Shown piece after piece: positions 26,087 through 33,742 of a stretch of DNA of 58,806 nt (its first letter is position 1; each line of letters starts with the position of its first letter). The notes beneath the pieces were generated by a model that made no database searches, was not told the DNA's origin, and saw only the letters and a program-made list of their open reading frames with translations. A program made the translations under genes and the position numbers. Source of the DNA: Candidatus Heteroruminococcus faecigallinarum (GTDB taxonomy: Bacteria; Bacillota; Clostridia; Oscillospirales; Ruminococcaceae); NCBI GenBank assembly GCA_904387055.1, contig CAJFKV010000008.1:1-58806 (forward strand). Direction: 5' to 3'.

Positions 26087-28012
26087 ATGCGTATTACGGA
26101 TCTGCTGCGGGCGGAGGGAATTTCTCTGCATGCCTCCCCCGCAGATAAAAACCAAGCGATCGATCTGCTGGTGACCTTGCAGGAGAAGGCGGGCAACCTG
26201 GCCGACCCTGACCAATACAAGGCGGACATTCTGGCCCGGGAGGCGCAGAGCACCACCGCCATCGGCAGCGGCATCGCCGTGCCCCATGCCAAAAGCGCCG
26301 CCGTCAAGCGGCCGGGGCTGGCAGCCATCACCGTCCCCGGCGGGGTGGAGTACGACGCGCCGGACGGGCAGCCCGCCACCCTGCTCTTCATGATTGCCGC
26401 CCCCAAGGACGGCGGGGATACCCATCTGGAGATCCTCTCCCGGATGATGGTGATGCTCATGGAGGAGGACTTCTGCCGCAAGCTGCTGGCCGCCAAGGAT
26501 GTGGAGGAATTCCTGGCCGTTGTGGATGCCCAGGAAACGGCCAAATATCCCGACGAGCAGCCCGCCGCCCAGGAGGTTCCCGCCGAGGAAGCCCCCAAGG
26601 GGTACTCCATCCTGGCGGTAACCGCCTGCCCCACCGGCATTGCCCACACCTACATGGCCGCCGAGGCCCTGGAGAAGAAGGGGCAGGAGCTGGGAATCCC
26701 CGTCAAGGTGGAGACCCAGGGGTCCGGCGGGGCCAAGAACGTCCTCACCCGGGAGGAGATTGCCGGGGCGGAGGCCATTGTCATCGCCGCCGACAAGGAC
26801 GTGGACCTGGCCCGCTTTGACGGCAAGCCTCTGCTGCGGGTGCCGGTGTCCGAAGGGATCCGCGCCCCGGAAGAGCTGATCCGCAAGGCCCCCCAGGCCC
26901 CCGTCTACCACCACGATGGGGGTGTCGTGGTGGAGGCGGCCGGGGAAGGAGTCGGCCGCCAGCTGTACAAGCAGCTGATGAACGGTGTCAGCCACATGCT
27001 GCCCTTTGTCATCGGCGGCGGCATCCTCATTGCCCTGGCCTTCCTGCTGGACGACCCGTCCATCGACTACGCCAACTTTGGCACCAATACTCCCCTGGCC
27101 GCCTGGTTTAAAAACATCGGCAACGCCGCGTTTAACGTGATGCTGCCCATCCTGGCCGGGTATATCGCCATGGCTGTCGCCGATCGCCCCGGCCTGATGG
27201 TGGGCTTTGTGGGAGGCTCCTTGGCGGTGTCGGGAGCGACCTTTGCCGCCCCTGCCGGCGATTCCGCCTCGGTGTCCGGTTTCCTGGGGGCCCTCATCGC
27301 CGGGTTTGTGGCCGGCTACCTGATGCTGGGCCTGCGGAAATTGTGCGACCGGCTGCCCAGGGCGCTGGAGGGCATCAAGCCGGTACTCATCTACCCGGTG
27401 GCCGGCCTACTGCTCATCGGCCTGTTCATGTGCTTCATCAACCCCTTCGTGGGCCTGCTCAACAACGCCCTGTACTCCGGCCTGGCCGCCATGAACGAGG
27501 GGAGCAAGGTGTTGCTGGGCTTTGTGGTGGCCGCCATGATGGCCATCGACATGGGCGGCCCCTTCAACAAAGCGGCCTACCTCTTTGGCACCTCTACCCT
27601 GGCCGCCGCCAACATCGCCGCCGGCGGCTCGGATGTGATGGCGGCGGTGATGATCGGCGGCATGGTGCCTCCCATCGCCATCGCCCTGGCCACCACCTTC
27701 TTCAAGAACCGCTTTACCCCCGAGGAGCGGAAATCCGGCCCGGTCAACTATATCATGGGCCTGTGCTTCATCACCGAGGGCGCCATCCCCTTTGCCGCCA
27801 GCGACCCCCTGCGGGTGCTGCCCTCCTGCATCGTGGGCTCCGGTGTGGCGGGCGCCCTTTCCATGATCTTTGGATGCGCATCCCCCGCCCCCCACGGCGG
27901 CCTCTTCGTCTTCCCGGTGATGCACAACGTTCTGGGGTATCTGGTTTCCCTGGTGGCAGGCTCCCTGGTGGGGATGGTCCTGCTGGCCGCCCTGAAGAAG
28001 AAACGGTCGTAA
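26087..28012 (+). CDS. PTS fructose transporter EIIABC
   Basis: 641 residues, all three PTS modules in one chain. EIIA (residues 1-140) has SGIAVPHAK with phosphorylatable H67. EIIB has VTACPTGIAHT with C181. EIIC from about residue 300 is a multi-span fructose channel (LPFVIGGGILIAL, DMGGPFNKAAY). Imports fructose as fructose-1-phosphate. The start MRITDLLRAEG at 26087 was preferred over ATGs at 26063 and 26078 because AGAAAGG lies 9 bases before it and family members start this way. Confidence 0.94.
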   Translation: MRITDLLRAEGISLHASPADKNQAIDLLVTLQEKAGNLADPDQYKADILAREAQSTTAIGSGIAVPHAKSAAVKRPGLAAITVPGGVEYDAPDGQPATLLFMIAAPKDGGDTHLEILSRMMVMLMEEDFCRKLLAAKDVEEFLAVVDAQETAKYPDEQPAAQEVPAEEAPKGYSILAVTACPTGIAHTYMAAEALEKKGQELGIPVKVETQGSGGAKNVLTREEIAGAEAIVIAADKDVDLARFDGKPLLRVPVSEGIRAPEELIRKAPQAPVYHHDGGVVVEAAGEGVGRQLYKQLMNGVSHMLPFVIGGGILIALAFLLDDPSIDYANFGTNTPLAAWFKNIGNAAFNVMLPILAGYIAMAVADRPGLMVGFVGGSLAVSGATFAAPAGDSASVSGFLGALIAGFVAGYLMLGLRKLCDRLPRALEGIKPVLIYPVAGLLLIGLFMCFINPFVGLLNNALYSGLAAMNEGSKVLLGFVVAAMMAIDMGGPFNKAAYLFGTSTLAAANIAAGGSDVMAAVMIGGMVPPIAIALATTFFKNRFTPEERKSGPVNYIMGLCFITEGAIPFAASDPLRVLPSCIVGSGVAGALSMIFGCASPAPHGGLFVFPVMHNVLGYLVSLVAGSLVGMVLLAALKKKRS

Positions 28013-28072
28013 ATCATCTCGACACCATTGCCGCTTGCAGCGGCTCGATCAAATAGAAAGGAAGAATCCGCC

Positions 28073-28336
28073 ATGATCTCTGCAACCACCAAAGTGGTCA
28101 ATCCCATGGGGATGCACATGCGCCCCGCCCAGCTTTTTGTCAAAACCATCACCCCCTACAACTGCGAGGTCACCATCGTGGCCAACGGCAAGGCCCTCAA
28201 TGCCAAGAGCATTATGAACCTGATGGCCGCCTGCATCAAGCAGGGGACCGAGATGGAGATCCGCTGCGAGGGCCCCGATGAGGTGGACTGCCTCCATGCA
28301 GCGGTGGAGCTGGTGGAATCCGGCCTGGGGGAATAA
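28073..28336 (+). CDS. HPr-like phosphocarrier of the fructose operon
   Basis: 87 residues. Has the PTS phosphorylation site H15 in GMHMRPAQ and the HPr-kinase regulatory S46 in AKSIMNLMA, both at the canonical positions. The usual GIHARPA is altered to GMHMRPA. Being the last gene of the fru operon, it may be a dedicated HPr (FPr role) rather than, or in addition to, the general PtsH. AGAAAGGAAG site upstream; 60 bases after fruA. Confidence 0.92.
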   Translation: MISATTKVVNPMGMHMRPAQLFVKTITPYNCEVTIVANGKALNAKSIMNLMAACIKQGTEMEIRCEGPDEVDCLHAAVELVESGLGE

Positions 28337-28347
28337 CCGTCCCAGAA

Positions 28348-28395
28348 GAAAAAACCGGGGAGGAACCGAGAAAAGGGTCCTCCCCGGTTTTTTTC
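28348..28395 (+). terminator. Terminator of the fructose operon
   Basis: AAACCGGGGAGGA stem, 13-base loop, complement and TTTTTTT. Confidence 0.92.
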
Positions 28396-28571
28396 TTGCG
28401 GCGGCGGGAGCGGGGGAGTATACTGGTGGTGCAGGGGAGGGGGCTCGGCGCTGTCCCTTTGCGGCGGATTGCCGGCGAGCCGGTGGGGGGAGATGCCCTC
28501 GTTCTGACCGTGCGGCTGGAGGAGGATGGTCGTTCCCGGGAGGAATCGATCCTTTCGGGCAACTCCATTTC

Positions 28572-28594
28572 GTAATATTTTTGCATTATATTAC
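28572..28594 (+). promoter_or_regulatory. AT-rich inverted repeat upstream of the CPBP gene
   Basis: GTAATAT, 9-base spacer, ATATTAC: a perfect 7-bp dyad in an AT-rich island within GC-rich DNA. It has operator geometry. The surrounding 28396-28719 has no clear gene; one short open frame (about 28420-28575) has no ribosome site. Confidence 0.4.
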
Positions 28595-28719
28595 AAAATA
28601 TCCTTTGGGGCGACAACAATCGTCTGGAAGACAGGGCCGTTTTGGGGGGGATTCCCCGGCCGGCAGGTTGGGGTGGGCCTTTGCCCGGAACAGGAATCCA
28701 ACACAACGGAGGGAACGGG

Positions 28720-29544
28720 ATGGAAGACAAGAAACTGGTAAGCTGCTTTGTCGGTTTGACCTTCTGCATCGCGTATGGGGTATCGGGAGCCCTCGTCGTC
28801 CTGGGGAGATGGGGGTATCAGGTGTACGGGTGGGTGCAGACACCGGCCCAGTGGGCGGCCAACCTCCCTTTTGCCCTGTATATTCTCTCGCCGGCCATTG
28901 CTTCCTATGGGACGCTGCGGCGGAGCGGTCGGGCGGTATCCTTTCCCCGATGGCTGGGGGCGGTGTTCCATGTGGAGAAAAAGGGCGCCCCCTATTTGTT
29001 TGTTGTGGCGGGGCTGGTTGTGTACTTCACCATCCATGGGATAGCCTTTGGACAGGTCCGGCTGTCCCTCCCGCTTTCTGCCTTCTTTCTTTCCCTGCCG
29101 GGGAATCTGATCATCGGCGGAATGGAGGAAGCCGGATGGTCGTACCTGTTGCAGCCGGCGCTTTGCAGGCGATGGGGCTATCTGCGCTCCTGCCTTCTTA
29201 CCGGGGGGATCTGGATATTGTGGCATATCCCCCTCTTCTTCATCCCCGGAACCAGCCATGAGCAGGGGATGATCTCCTTCTGGATGTTTGCCGTGCAGTG
29301 CCTGTCTCTGCGGTTCTTCTTTGGGGCGGTCATCCAGCTGTGGGGGGAGAGCGCGGTGTTCCTCTGCGTGCTCTTTCATACCATGTTTAACGCGGCGTTC
29401 TCCGTCTTTGGCGCCATGACCACAACCTGGCGGGGGACGATGGGGGCGAACGGGGCGATTGTCCTCCTTTCTGCGGCAGCGGTGGCGATAAGCGGGAAAC
29501 GATCGGCCAAAGCGTACGGAAAACACGGCGAGGGAGCCGGCTGA
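28720..29544 (+). CDS. CPBP-family intramembrane protease-like protein (Abi family)
   Basis: 274 residues, about seven to eight hydrophobic segments. The CPBP motifs are present in order: motif 1 GGMEEAGWSYLLQPAL, motif 2 ILWHIPLFF, and motif 3 LFHTMFNA. Motif 1 keeps the paired Glu but has Ser-Tyr where the family usually has Arg-Gly, so catalysis is not assured. Related proteins process membrane peptides or give bacteriocin self-immunity. GGAGGG precedes the ATG at 28720. Confidence 0.87.
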   Translation: MEDKKLVSCFVGLTFCIAYGVSGALVVLGRWGYQVYGWVQTPAQWAANLPFALYILSPAIASYGTLRRSGRAVSFPRWLGAVFHVEKKGAPYLFVVAGLVVYFTIHGIAFGQVRLSLPLSAFFLSLPGNLIIGGMEEAGWSYLLQPALCRRWGYLRSCLLTGGIWILWHIPLFFIPGTSHEQGMISFWMFAVQCLSLRFFFGAVIQLWGESAVFLCVLFHTMFNAAFSVFGAMTTTWRGTMGANGAIVLLSAAAVAISGKRSAKAYGKHGEGAG

Positions 29545-29570
29545 CGGCGGGGAGCAGGTCGGAAAAGAGC

Positions 29571-29600
29571 AAAAAAGGACCGCCCCGTGGGGCGGTCCTC
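29571..29600 (-). terminator. Terminator of the LTA-synthase-like gene
   Basis: AGGACCGCCCC stem and complement, then TTTTTT on the minus strand. Lies between convergent genes and could act on both. Confidence 0.88.
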
Positions 29601-29614
29601 GTTGTTGGCGGCGG

Positions 29615-31471
29615 TTACGCCGCGGGATCGGCCGGAAGGTCGAAGGCCGCGGCCAGGCGTTCCTCGCCGCCGAAGAGATTGTTGTACTGGACCAGCTGGT
29701 AGTTGTGGATCAGCTGGGTGAAGGGGTTCTCCTCCAGATGGCTGTAGGCCTGGCCGGCCTGGTTGGTATAGCCCACAAAGGTCATGGCCGGCATCCAGGT
29801 GTGGAGATCCCACAGGAATTTGCCGTACTGGCTGGTGGGCAGCCCCGCGTACCGGAGGAGGTACTGCCCCAGGAAGTTGAGGCTGGTGTCCGCCAGCTGC
29901 TCCTCCGGCAGGTCATAGTTGGCCCAGATGACAAAGGGCACCCGGTACTTCCCCATGTACTTCTCCATCGGCACCGGGTCCCCCTCCTCCAGGCCGTAGG
30001 CCAGGTTGAGGAACTCCTCCTCCACCGAGGGCTGGTGATCCCCAAACATGAGGACGATCACCGGCTCGTCCAAGAGCTGGAAGTAGTCGACCAGGGATCG
30101 GAAGGCCTGGTCGGTTTCGTTGACCAGGGTGAGGTACTGCTCCCCCTGGGGGTACTGGCCGGGGCGGTCGGTCAGGGTGACCTGGGCCGGATAATCCTCC
30201 TGGGTGTAGCTGCCGTGGTTCTGGATGGTGACGTTGAAGACGAAGAGCCGCTCGCCCTCCTCCCGGTGGGTAAATTCCCAGATGATCTGCTCAAAGGAGG
30301 AGGCGTCGCTCACATAGCCGTGCTCCCAGGTGCGGGGTACGTCCATCTCCGCCTCGGACTTGAACTGGTCGAACCCCAGCCGGGGATAGGCCTGGTTCCG
30401 CTGCCAGGAGGTCCGCTCCCCCGGGTGGATGGCGATTGACCGGTAGCCCTGTTCCTTCAGCAGGGAGGCCAGGGAGGGGCTGTCCTGCAGGATGTACTGC
30501 TGGTAGGGGATGCTGCCCGAGGGGAGGAAGGCCATGGAGTTGCCGGTGAGGAATTCAAACTCGCTGGCGCTGGTTCCCGCGCCGAACACCGATGTAAAGG
30601 CGTGCCCCCATACAGCGTTGTCCAGGGAACGGATGTAGTCGGTGACGCTCTCGCTGAGGGACAGGTTCCCCCATTCCTCCAGGTCGGACCAGGACTCGTT
30701 CATGATGGCCACCACATGGGGCCGCTCCCCCTCCGGCAGGCCCAGGTCCGGGATGTCGTAGCCCTGTGCCTGGCTGAGCAGGGCCTCCGCCACCTGGGGG
30801 GAGTAGCCCTCCGGCAGCTCCACCTCCATGAACTGGGTGTTCCGCAGGAAGGCCGCCACGGCGCCGCCCTTTTGATAGGAGCCCTTCTGGTCCCACACGT
30901 CGGTCTCCACCCCGAACTCGCTCAGGGCGCTGGGGTGGAGGACCGGCTGGCAGCAGACCGCCGCCGCGGCGAGGCAGGCAACCCGGACGGGAAGGTTCCG
31001 CCGGGTGGGCCGCAGCTGCCCCTGGCGCAGCCGCCGGCGGAGAAGAACCAGCAGCAGGCCCAGCAGCAGGAAGGAAACCGCCATCTGCCAGGTGGGGGTG
31101 AACCGGTAGCTGCCGGCCACCGCCGCCGCGGTGCCCAGGGCGGAAAAATCCCAGGGGAGGATGGGCGTCCCCCGGAAGGCCGTTACAAAGTGGTTGGCCA
31201 CGCCCCACAGGCAGCAGGCCAGGTGGACCACCAGGCTGCAGAGGGCCGGGTAGTTGATGAGCAGGCAGAGGGCGAAGTGGGCCGCCCCGATGCACAGGTA
31301 GTTGGCCGCCAGGATATTCCACCCGTACTGCCACGGCAGGCCGCCGCTGTAGGCAAACTGCATGAGGTAAAAGGCAGTGAGAGGGGTGACCAGCAGGATG
31401 GCTGCCGACCACAACCGGTCCCGGGTGAAGATACGGCTTGCCCAAGTGTTCTTCCAAGAAATGCGTCTCAT
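29615..31471 (-). CDS. LTA-synthase-like membrane sulfatase (phosphoglycerol transferase family)
   Basis: 618 residues. Five N-terminal membrane helices (first 190 residues) and an extracellular sulfatase-fold domain. The nucleophile region reads FTSVFGAGTSASEFEFL with the conserved Thr, preceded by the metal-ligand segment VAIMNESWSD; later metal/phosphate residues sit in IAIHPGERTSW and MFGDHQPS. Builds or modifies glycerol-phosphate polymers on the cell surface. ATG at 31471 was used; a TTG four codons upstream is also possible and neither has a clear ribosome site. Confidence 0.9.
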   Translation of the reverse strand: MRRISWKNTWASRIFTRDRLWSAAILLVTPLTAFYLMQFAYSGGLPWQYGWNILAANYLCIGAAHFALCLLINYPALCSLVVHLACCLWGVANHFVTAFRGTPILPWDFSALGTAAAVAGSYRFTPTWQMAVSFLLLGLLLVLLRRRLRQGQLRPTRRNLPVRVACLAAAAVCCQPVLHPSALSEFGVETDVWDQKGSYQKGGAVAAFLRNTQFMEVELPEGYSPQVAEALLSQAQGYDIPDLGLPEGERPHVVAIMNESWSDLEEWGNLSLSESVTDYIRSLDNAVWGHAFTSVFGAGTSASEFEFLTGNSMAFLPSGSIPYQQYILQDSPSLASLLKEQGYRSIAIHPGERTSWQRNQAYPRLGFDQFKSEAEMDVPRTWEHGYVSDASSFEQIIWEFTHREEGERLFVFNVTIQNHGSYTQEDYPAQVTLTDRPGQYPQGEQYLTLVNETDQAFRSLVDYFQLLDEPVIVLMFGDHQPSVEEEFLNLAYGLEEGDPVPMEKYMGKYRVPFVIWANYDLPEEQLADTSLNFLGQYLLRYAGLPTSQYGKFLWDLHTWMPAMTFVGYTNQAGQAYSHLEENPFTQLIHNYQLVQYNNLFGGEERLAAAFDLPADPAA

Positions 31472-31503
31472 CTCCCAATCCAATCGTTTCCGATTTGTTG
31501 TTT

Positions 31504-31558
31504 ATAAAAAGAGCCCGGTTTCTCTCTTTTCCCGTCGAAAAAACAGAGAAACCGGCTC
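31504..31558 (-). terminator. Leader terminator directly upstream of the sulfatase gene
   Basis: On the minus strand, GAGCCGGTTTCTCT pairs with AGAGAAACCGGGCTC, followed by TTTTTAT. It ends about 33 bases before the start codon and only a few bases after the predicted transcript start, so it looks like an attenuator or the end of a ~60-nt RNA. Confidence 0.8.
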
Positions 31559-31571
31559 CATGGCAGACCCT

Positions 31572-31600
31572 ATTATAGCCAAAAACTCCTTTCTTGTCAA
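31572..31600 (-). promoter_or_regulatory. Full-consensus promoter of the sulfatase leader
   Basis: Minus strand: perfect TTGACA, 17-base spacer, perfect TATAAT. Predicted start near 31565, immediately before the leader hairpin. Confidence 0.92.
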
Positions 31601-31694
31601 AGGGAGCCCTTTCCAGGGGAAGGCGCCGGCCGGCGGAAGGGCAGGGGACAGGGGCGGCTGGACAAGAAAGGCGGGAAGAATGGGAAGGTTTGCC

Positions 31695-31725
31695 TTGACT
31701 TGGAGTATACTTCAGGCCTTATAAT
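31695..31725 (+). promoter_or_regulatory. Promoter of the DUF362 gene
   Basis: TTGACT, 19-base spacer, perfect TATAAT, about 70 bases before the ATG. The long spacer makes it weaker. Confidence 0.6.
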
Positions 31726-31795
31726 AGGAGTAGAAAACGGGACCCTTCCAGGGCCCCGATGGAAAGTCTATTTTATCCATAAGGAGGAACGCCAT

Positions 31796-32803
31796 ATGTC
31801 CAGTCAAAAGCCGATCCCCGGAGCGGGCGGCGACCAGTATATCCCCTACGAGGAGAGAACAGGGGGAGAGTCGGTGGTGTATTTTACCCGGGATCTCTCG
31901 GCAGAGGGCCTGCGGAAGATTGCCGGCTATGTGAGCGGGAACATGGTGGGCAAGGTAGCCGTCAAGCTTCACACGGGCGAGCCTCATGGGCCCAACATCA
32001 TCCCCCGCCCTTGGGTGGAGGAGCTGCTGGGCAAGGACCTTCCCGGGTCGACCATTGTGGAGACCAATACCTACTATGAGGGCGGCCGGTACACCACCCA
32101 GGCGCACCGGGAAACCCTGAAGACCAACGGATGGACCTTCTGCCCGGTGGACATTCTGGACGAGGACGGCACCGTCTTTCTGCCGGTAAAGGGCGGGAAG
32201 TGGTTTACCGAGATGAGCATGGGGAGCCATCTGGTCAACTACGATTCCCTCTTTGTGCTGACCCACTTCAAAGGGCATGCCCAGGGCGGCTTCGGCGGGT
32301 CCAACAAGAACATCGGCATCGGCTGTGCCGACGGCCAGGTGGGCAAGAAGATGATCCACACCACCCCCGGCTCGGAGGATATGTGGGACATCGCCAAGGA
32401 GGAGTTTATGGAGCGGATGACCGAGTCCGCCAAAGCGGTGGTGGACCACTTCGGCGAGCACATCTGCTTTGTGAACGTGATGCGGAACATGTCGGTCTCC
32501 TGCGACTGTGAAGGGGTTGCCGCCGCGCCGGTGGTCACCCCCAATGTGGGGATCCTGGCCTCCCGGGATATTCTGGCCATCGACCAGGCGTCGGTGGATC
32601 TGGTGTACGCCCTGAAGGCGGAGGACCGCCACGACCTGGTGGAGCGGATCGAGAGCCGCCACGGCCTGCGCCAGCTCACCTATATGAAGGAGCTGGGGAT
32701 GGGCAACTGCCGGTACCGGCTGCTGGACATCGACCATGGGGACCGCCCCCTCACCCTGGCCGAGGCGGTGAAGGATGTGGTGCCCTTCCAGGCGGAACCG
32801 TAA
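31796..32803 (+). CDS. DUF362-domain protein
   Basis: 335 residues, soluble. Matches the DUF362 family: VAVKLHTGEPHGPNIIPRPWV, the TNTYYEGGRY segment, LTHFKGHAQGGFGGSNKNIGIG, and GVAAAPVVTPNVGILASRDILAIDQASVDLV. Many family members carry extra ferredoxin clusters; this one does not, though it has several scattered cysteines (CPVD, CADG, CDC). Function in the family is poorly known. AAGGAGGAAC before the ATG; monocistronic. Confidence 0.88.
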   Translation: MSSQKPIPGAGGDQYIPYEERTGGESVVYFTRDLSAEGLRKIAGYVSGNMVGKVAVKLHTGEPHGPNIIPRPWVEELLGKDLPGSTIVETNTYYEGGRYTTQAHRETLKTNGWTFCPVDILDEDGTVFLPVKGGKWFTEMSMGSHLVNYDSLFVLTHFKGHAQGGFGGSNKNIGIGCADGQVGKKMIHTTPGSEDMWDIAKEEFMERMTESAKAVVDHFGEHICFVNVMRNMSVSCDCEGVAAAPVVTPNVGILASRDILAIDQASVDLVYALKAEDRHDLVERIESRHGLRQLTYMKELGMGNCRYRLLDIDHGDRPLTLAEAVKDVVPFQAEP

Positions 32804-32820
32804 CGCTGCCTGTTGTCCTG

Positions 32821-32862
32821 CAAACCAAATGCCCTCCCATCCGGGAGGGCATTTGGTTTGCA
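32821..32862. terminator. Long perfect inverted repeat after DUF362
   Basis: CAAACCAAATGCCCTCCC and its exact complement around an ATCC loop (18-bp stem). It ends the + strand unit; no long T-run, but the stem is unusually strong. Confidence 0.7.
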
Positions 32863-32868
32863 GGGCGA

Positions 32869-32907
32869 AAAAAGGCCCGCTCCCCGTGGAGGGGAGCGGG
32901 CCTTGTG
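32869..32907 (-). terminator. Terminator of hsp20
   Basis: AAGGCCCGCTCCCC stem and complement, then TTTTTT on the minus strand. Confidence 0.9.
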
Positions 32908-32918
32908 GGATCAACGGG

Positions 32919-33365
32919 TTACTCGATGGCAATGGAGCTTTGGGCGGGCAGCTGCTTGGGGGCGTTCTTGGGCAGGGACAGCTGCAGGATGCCGTTTTCA
33001 AATTTGGCGTGGATATCCTCCGCCTTCAGCCCTTCGCCCACATAGAAGCTCCGGCTGCAGGCGCCGGCATACCGCTCCTGGCGGATGTAACGGCCCTTCT
33101 TGTCCTCCTCGTCCTTATCCAGGCCCTTGGCGGCGCGGATGGTCAGGTATCCATCCTGCAGCTCCACCTTGACCTCCTCTTTCTTGAAGCCGGGCAGGTC
33201 GATGTCCACCTCATAGGCGTTGTCCGTCTCCCGGACGTCGGTCTTCATCAGGTTCTTACCCCGCTTGCCATACAGGGGGTTGCGGCGGCCAAACATGGGC
33301 ACCATGTCAAAGGCGTCATCAAACATCTCATCAAACAGGTTCTCACCAAAAATGCTAGGCAACAT
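32919..33365 (-). CDS. Hsp20 small heat-shock chaperone
   Basis: 148 residues. Short N-terminal arm, alpha-crystallin domain (KTDVRETDNAYEVDIDLPGF to ENGILQLSLPK) and C-terminal tail. Contains the usual ELQDGYLTIRA and A-x-x-ENGIL-x-L-x-LPK elements; the C-terminal I-x-I anchor appears as IAIE. Holds unfolded proteins as an ATP-independent oligomer. Ribosome site GGAGG 8 bases upstream. Controlled by a CIRCE/HrcA promoter with a ~190-base structured leader. Confidence 0.95.
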   Translation of the reverse strand: MLPSIFGENLFDEMFDDAFDMVPMFGRRNPLYGKRGKNLMKTDVRETDNAYEVDIDLPGFKKEEVKVELQDGYLTIRAAKGLDKDEEDKKGRYIRQERYAGACSRSFYVGEGLKAEDIHAKFENGILQLSLPKNAPKQLPAQSSIAIE

Positions 33366-33502
33366 AAGTCATTCCTCCAATCCAATCTGTGCTGTTCCTC
33401 CCGGCGGATGGGATCAGGTCCTCCTGCCGGGGGAGACCTTTTGCTGCCATAGCCGGGCAGCGGCTGCCGCCCGGTTAGTTGTTGTTCCGGGTACCTTGGC
33501 CA

Positions 33503-33538
33503 GGTTCCCCCGGGAGGAAGCCTCCCTGGTGAACCTCT
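33503..33538 (-). other. Hairpin in the hsp20 5' leader
   Basis: On the minus strand AGGTTCACCAGGGAGG pairs with CCTCCCGGGGGAACCT around a short loop, extended outward by CCTTG/CAAGG. A second hairpin (CCGGGC...GCCCGG) lies near 33454-33475. The leader 33366-33550 has no gene. Confidence 0.6.
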
Positions 33539-33556
33539 CCTTCAAGGTACGTCTAT

Positions 33557-33585
33557 AGTATAGCAAGGAAAATTATCACTGTCAA
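33557..33585 (-). promoter_or_regulatory. Promoter of hsp20
   Basis: Minus strand: perfect TTGACA, 17-base spacer, TATACT. The -35 lies inside the CIRCE element. Confidence 0.9.
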
Positions 33586-33599
33586 GTATTGAGTGCTAA
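33573..33599. promoter_or_regulatory. CIRCE element (HrcA operator)
   Basis: TTATCACTG, 9-base spacer, GAGTGCTAA. The right arm is a perfect CIRCE half; the left matches 7 of 9. It covers the -35 of the hsp20 promoter, so HrcA would repress it. Confidence 0.88.
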
Positions 33600-33684
33600 T
33601 TTAATAATATTTGCAAAATTAAGACATTCTTTGGACACAATGGAAAGGAAGAAAGGAACCGGGCGCCGCCGGCCCCGCAGGCAG

Positions 33685-33724
33685 CAAAGAGGCCCCGCTT
33701 CCCACCGGGGGAAACGGGGCCTCT
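33685..33724 (-). terminator. Terminator of the trans-sulfuration gene
   Basis: AGAGGCCCCG stem and complement with an inner CCC/GGG pairing; only TTT follows on the minus strand. Confidence 0.65.
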
Positions 33725-33742
33725 TCATGGGGAGAGAGAAGA

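Noticed and set aside
28417-28575. Possible 40-50 residue protein before the CPBP gene
   Set aside because: Codon usage looks passable but there is no ATG/GTG with a ribosome site; kept only as a remark in the gap description.
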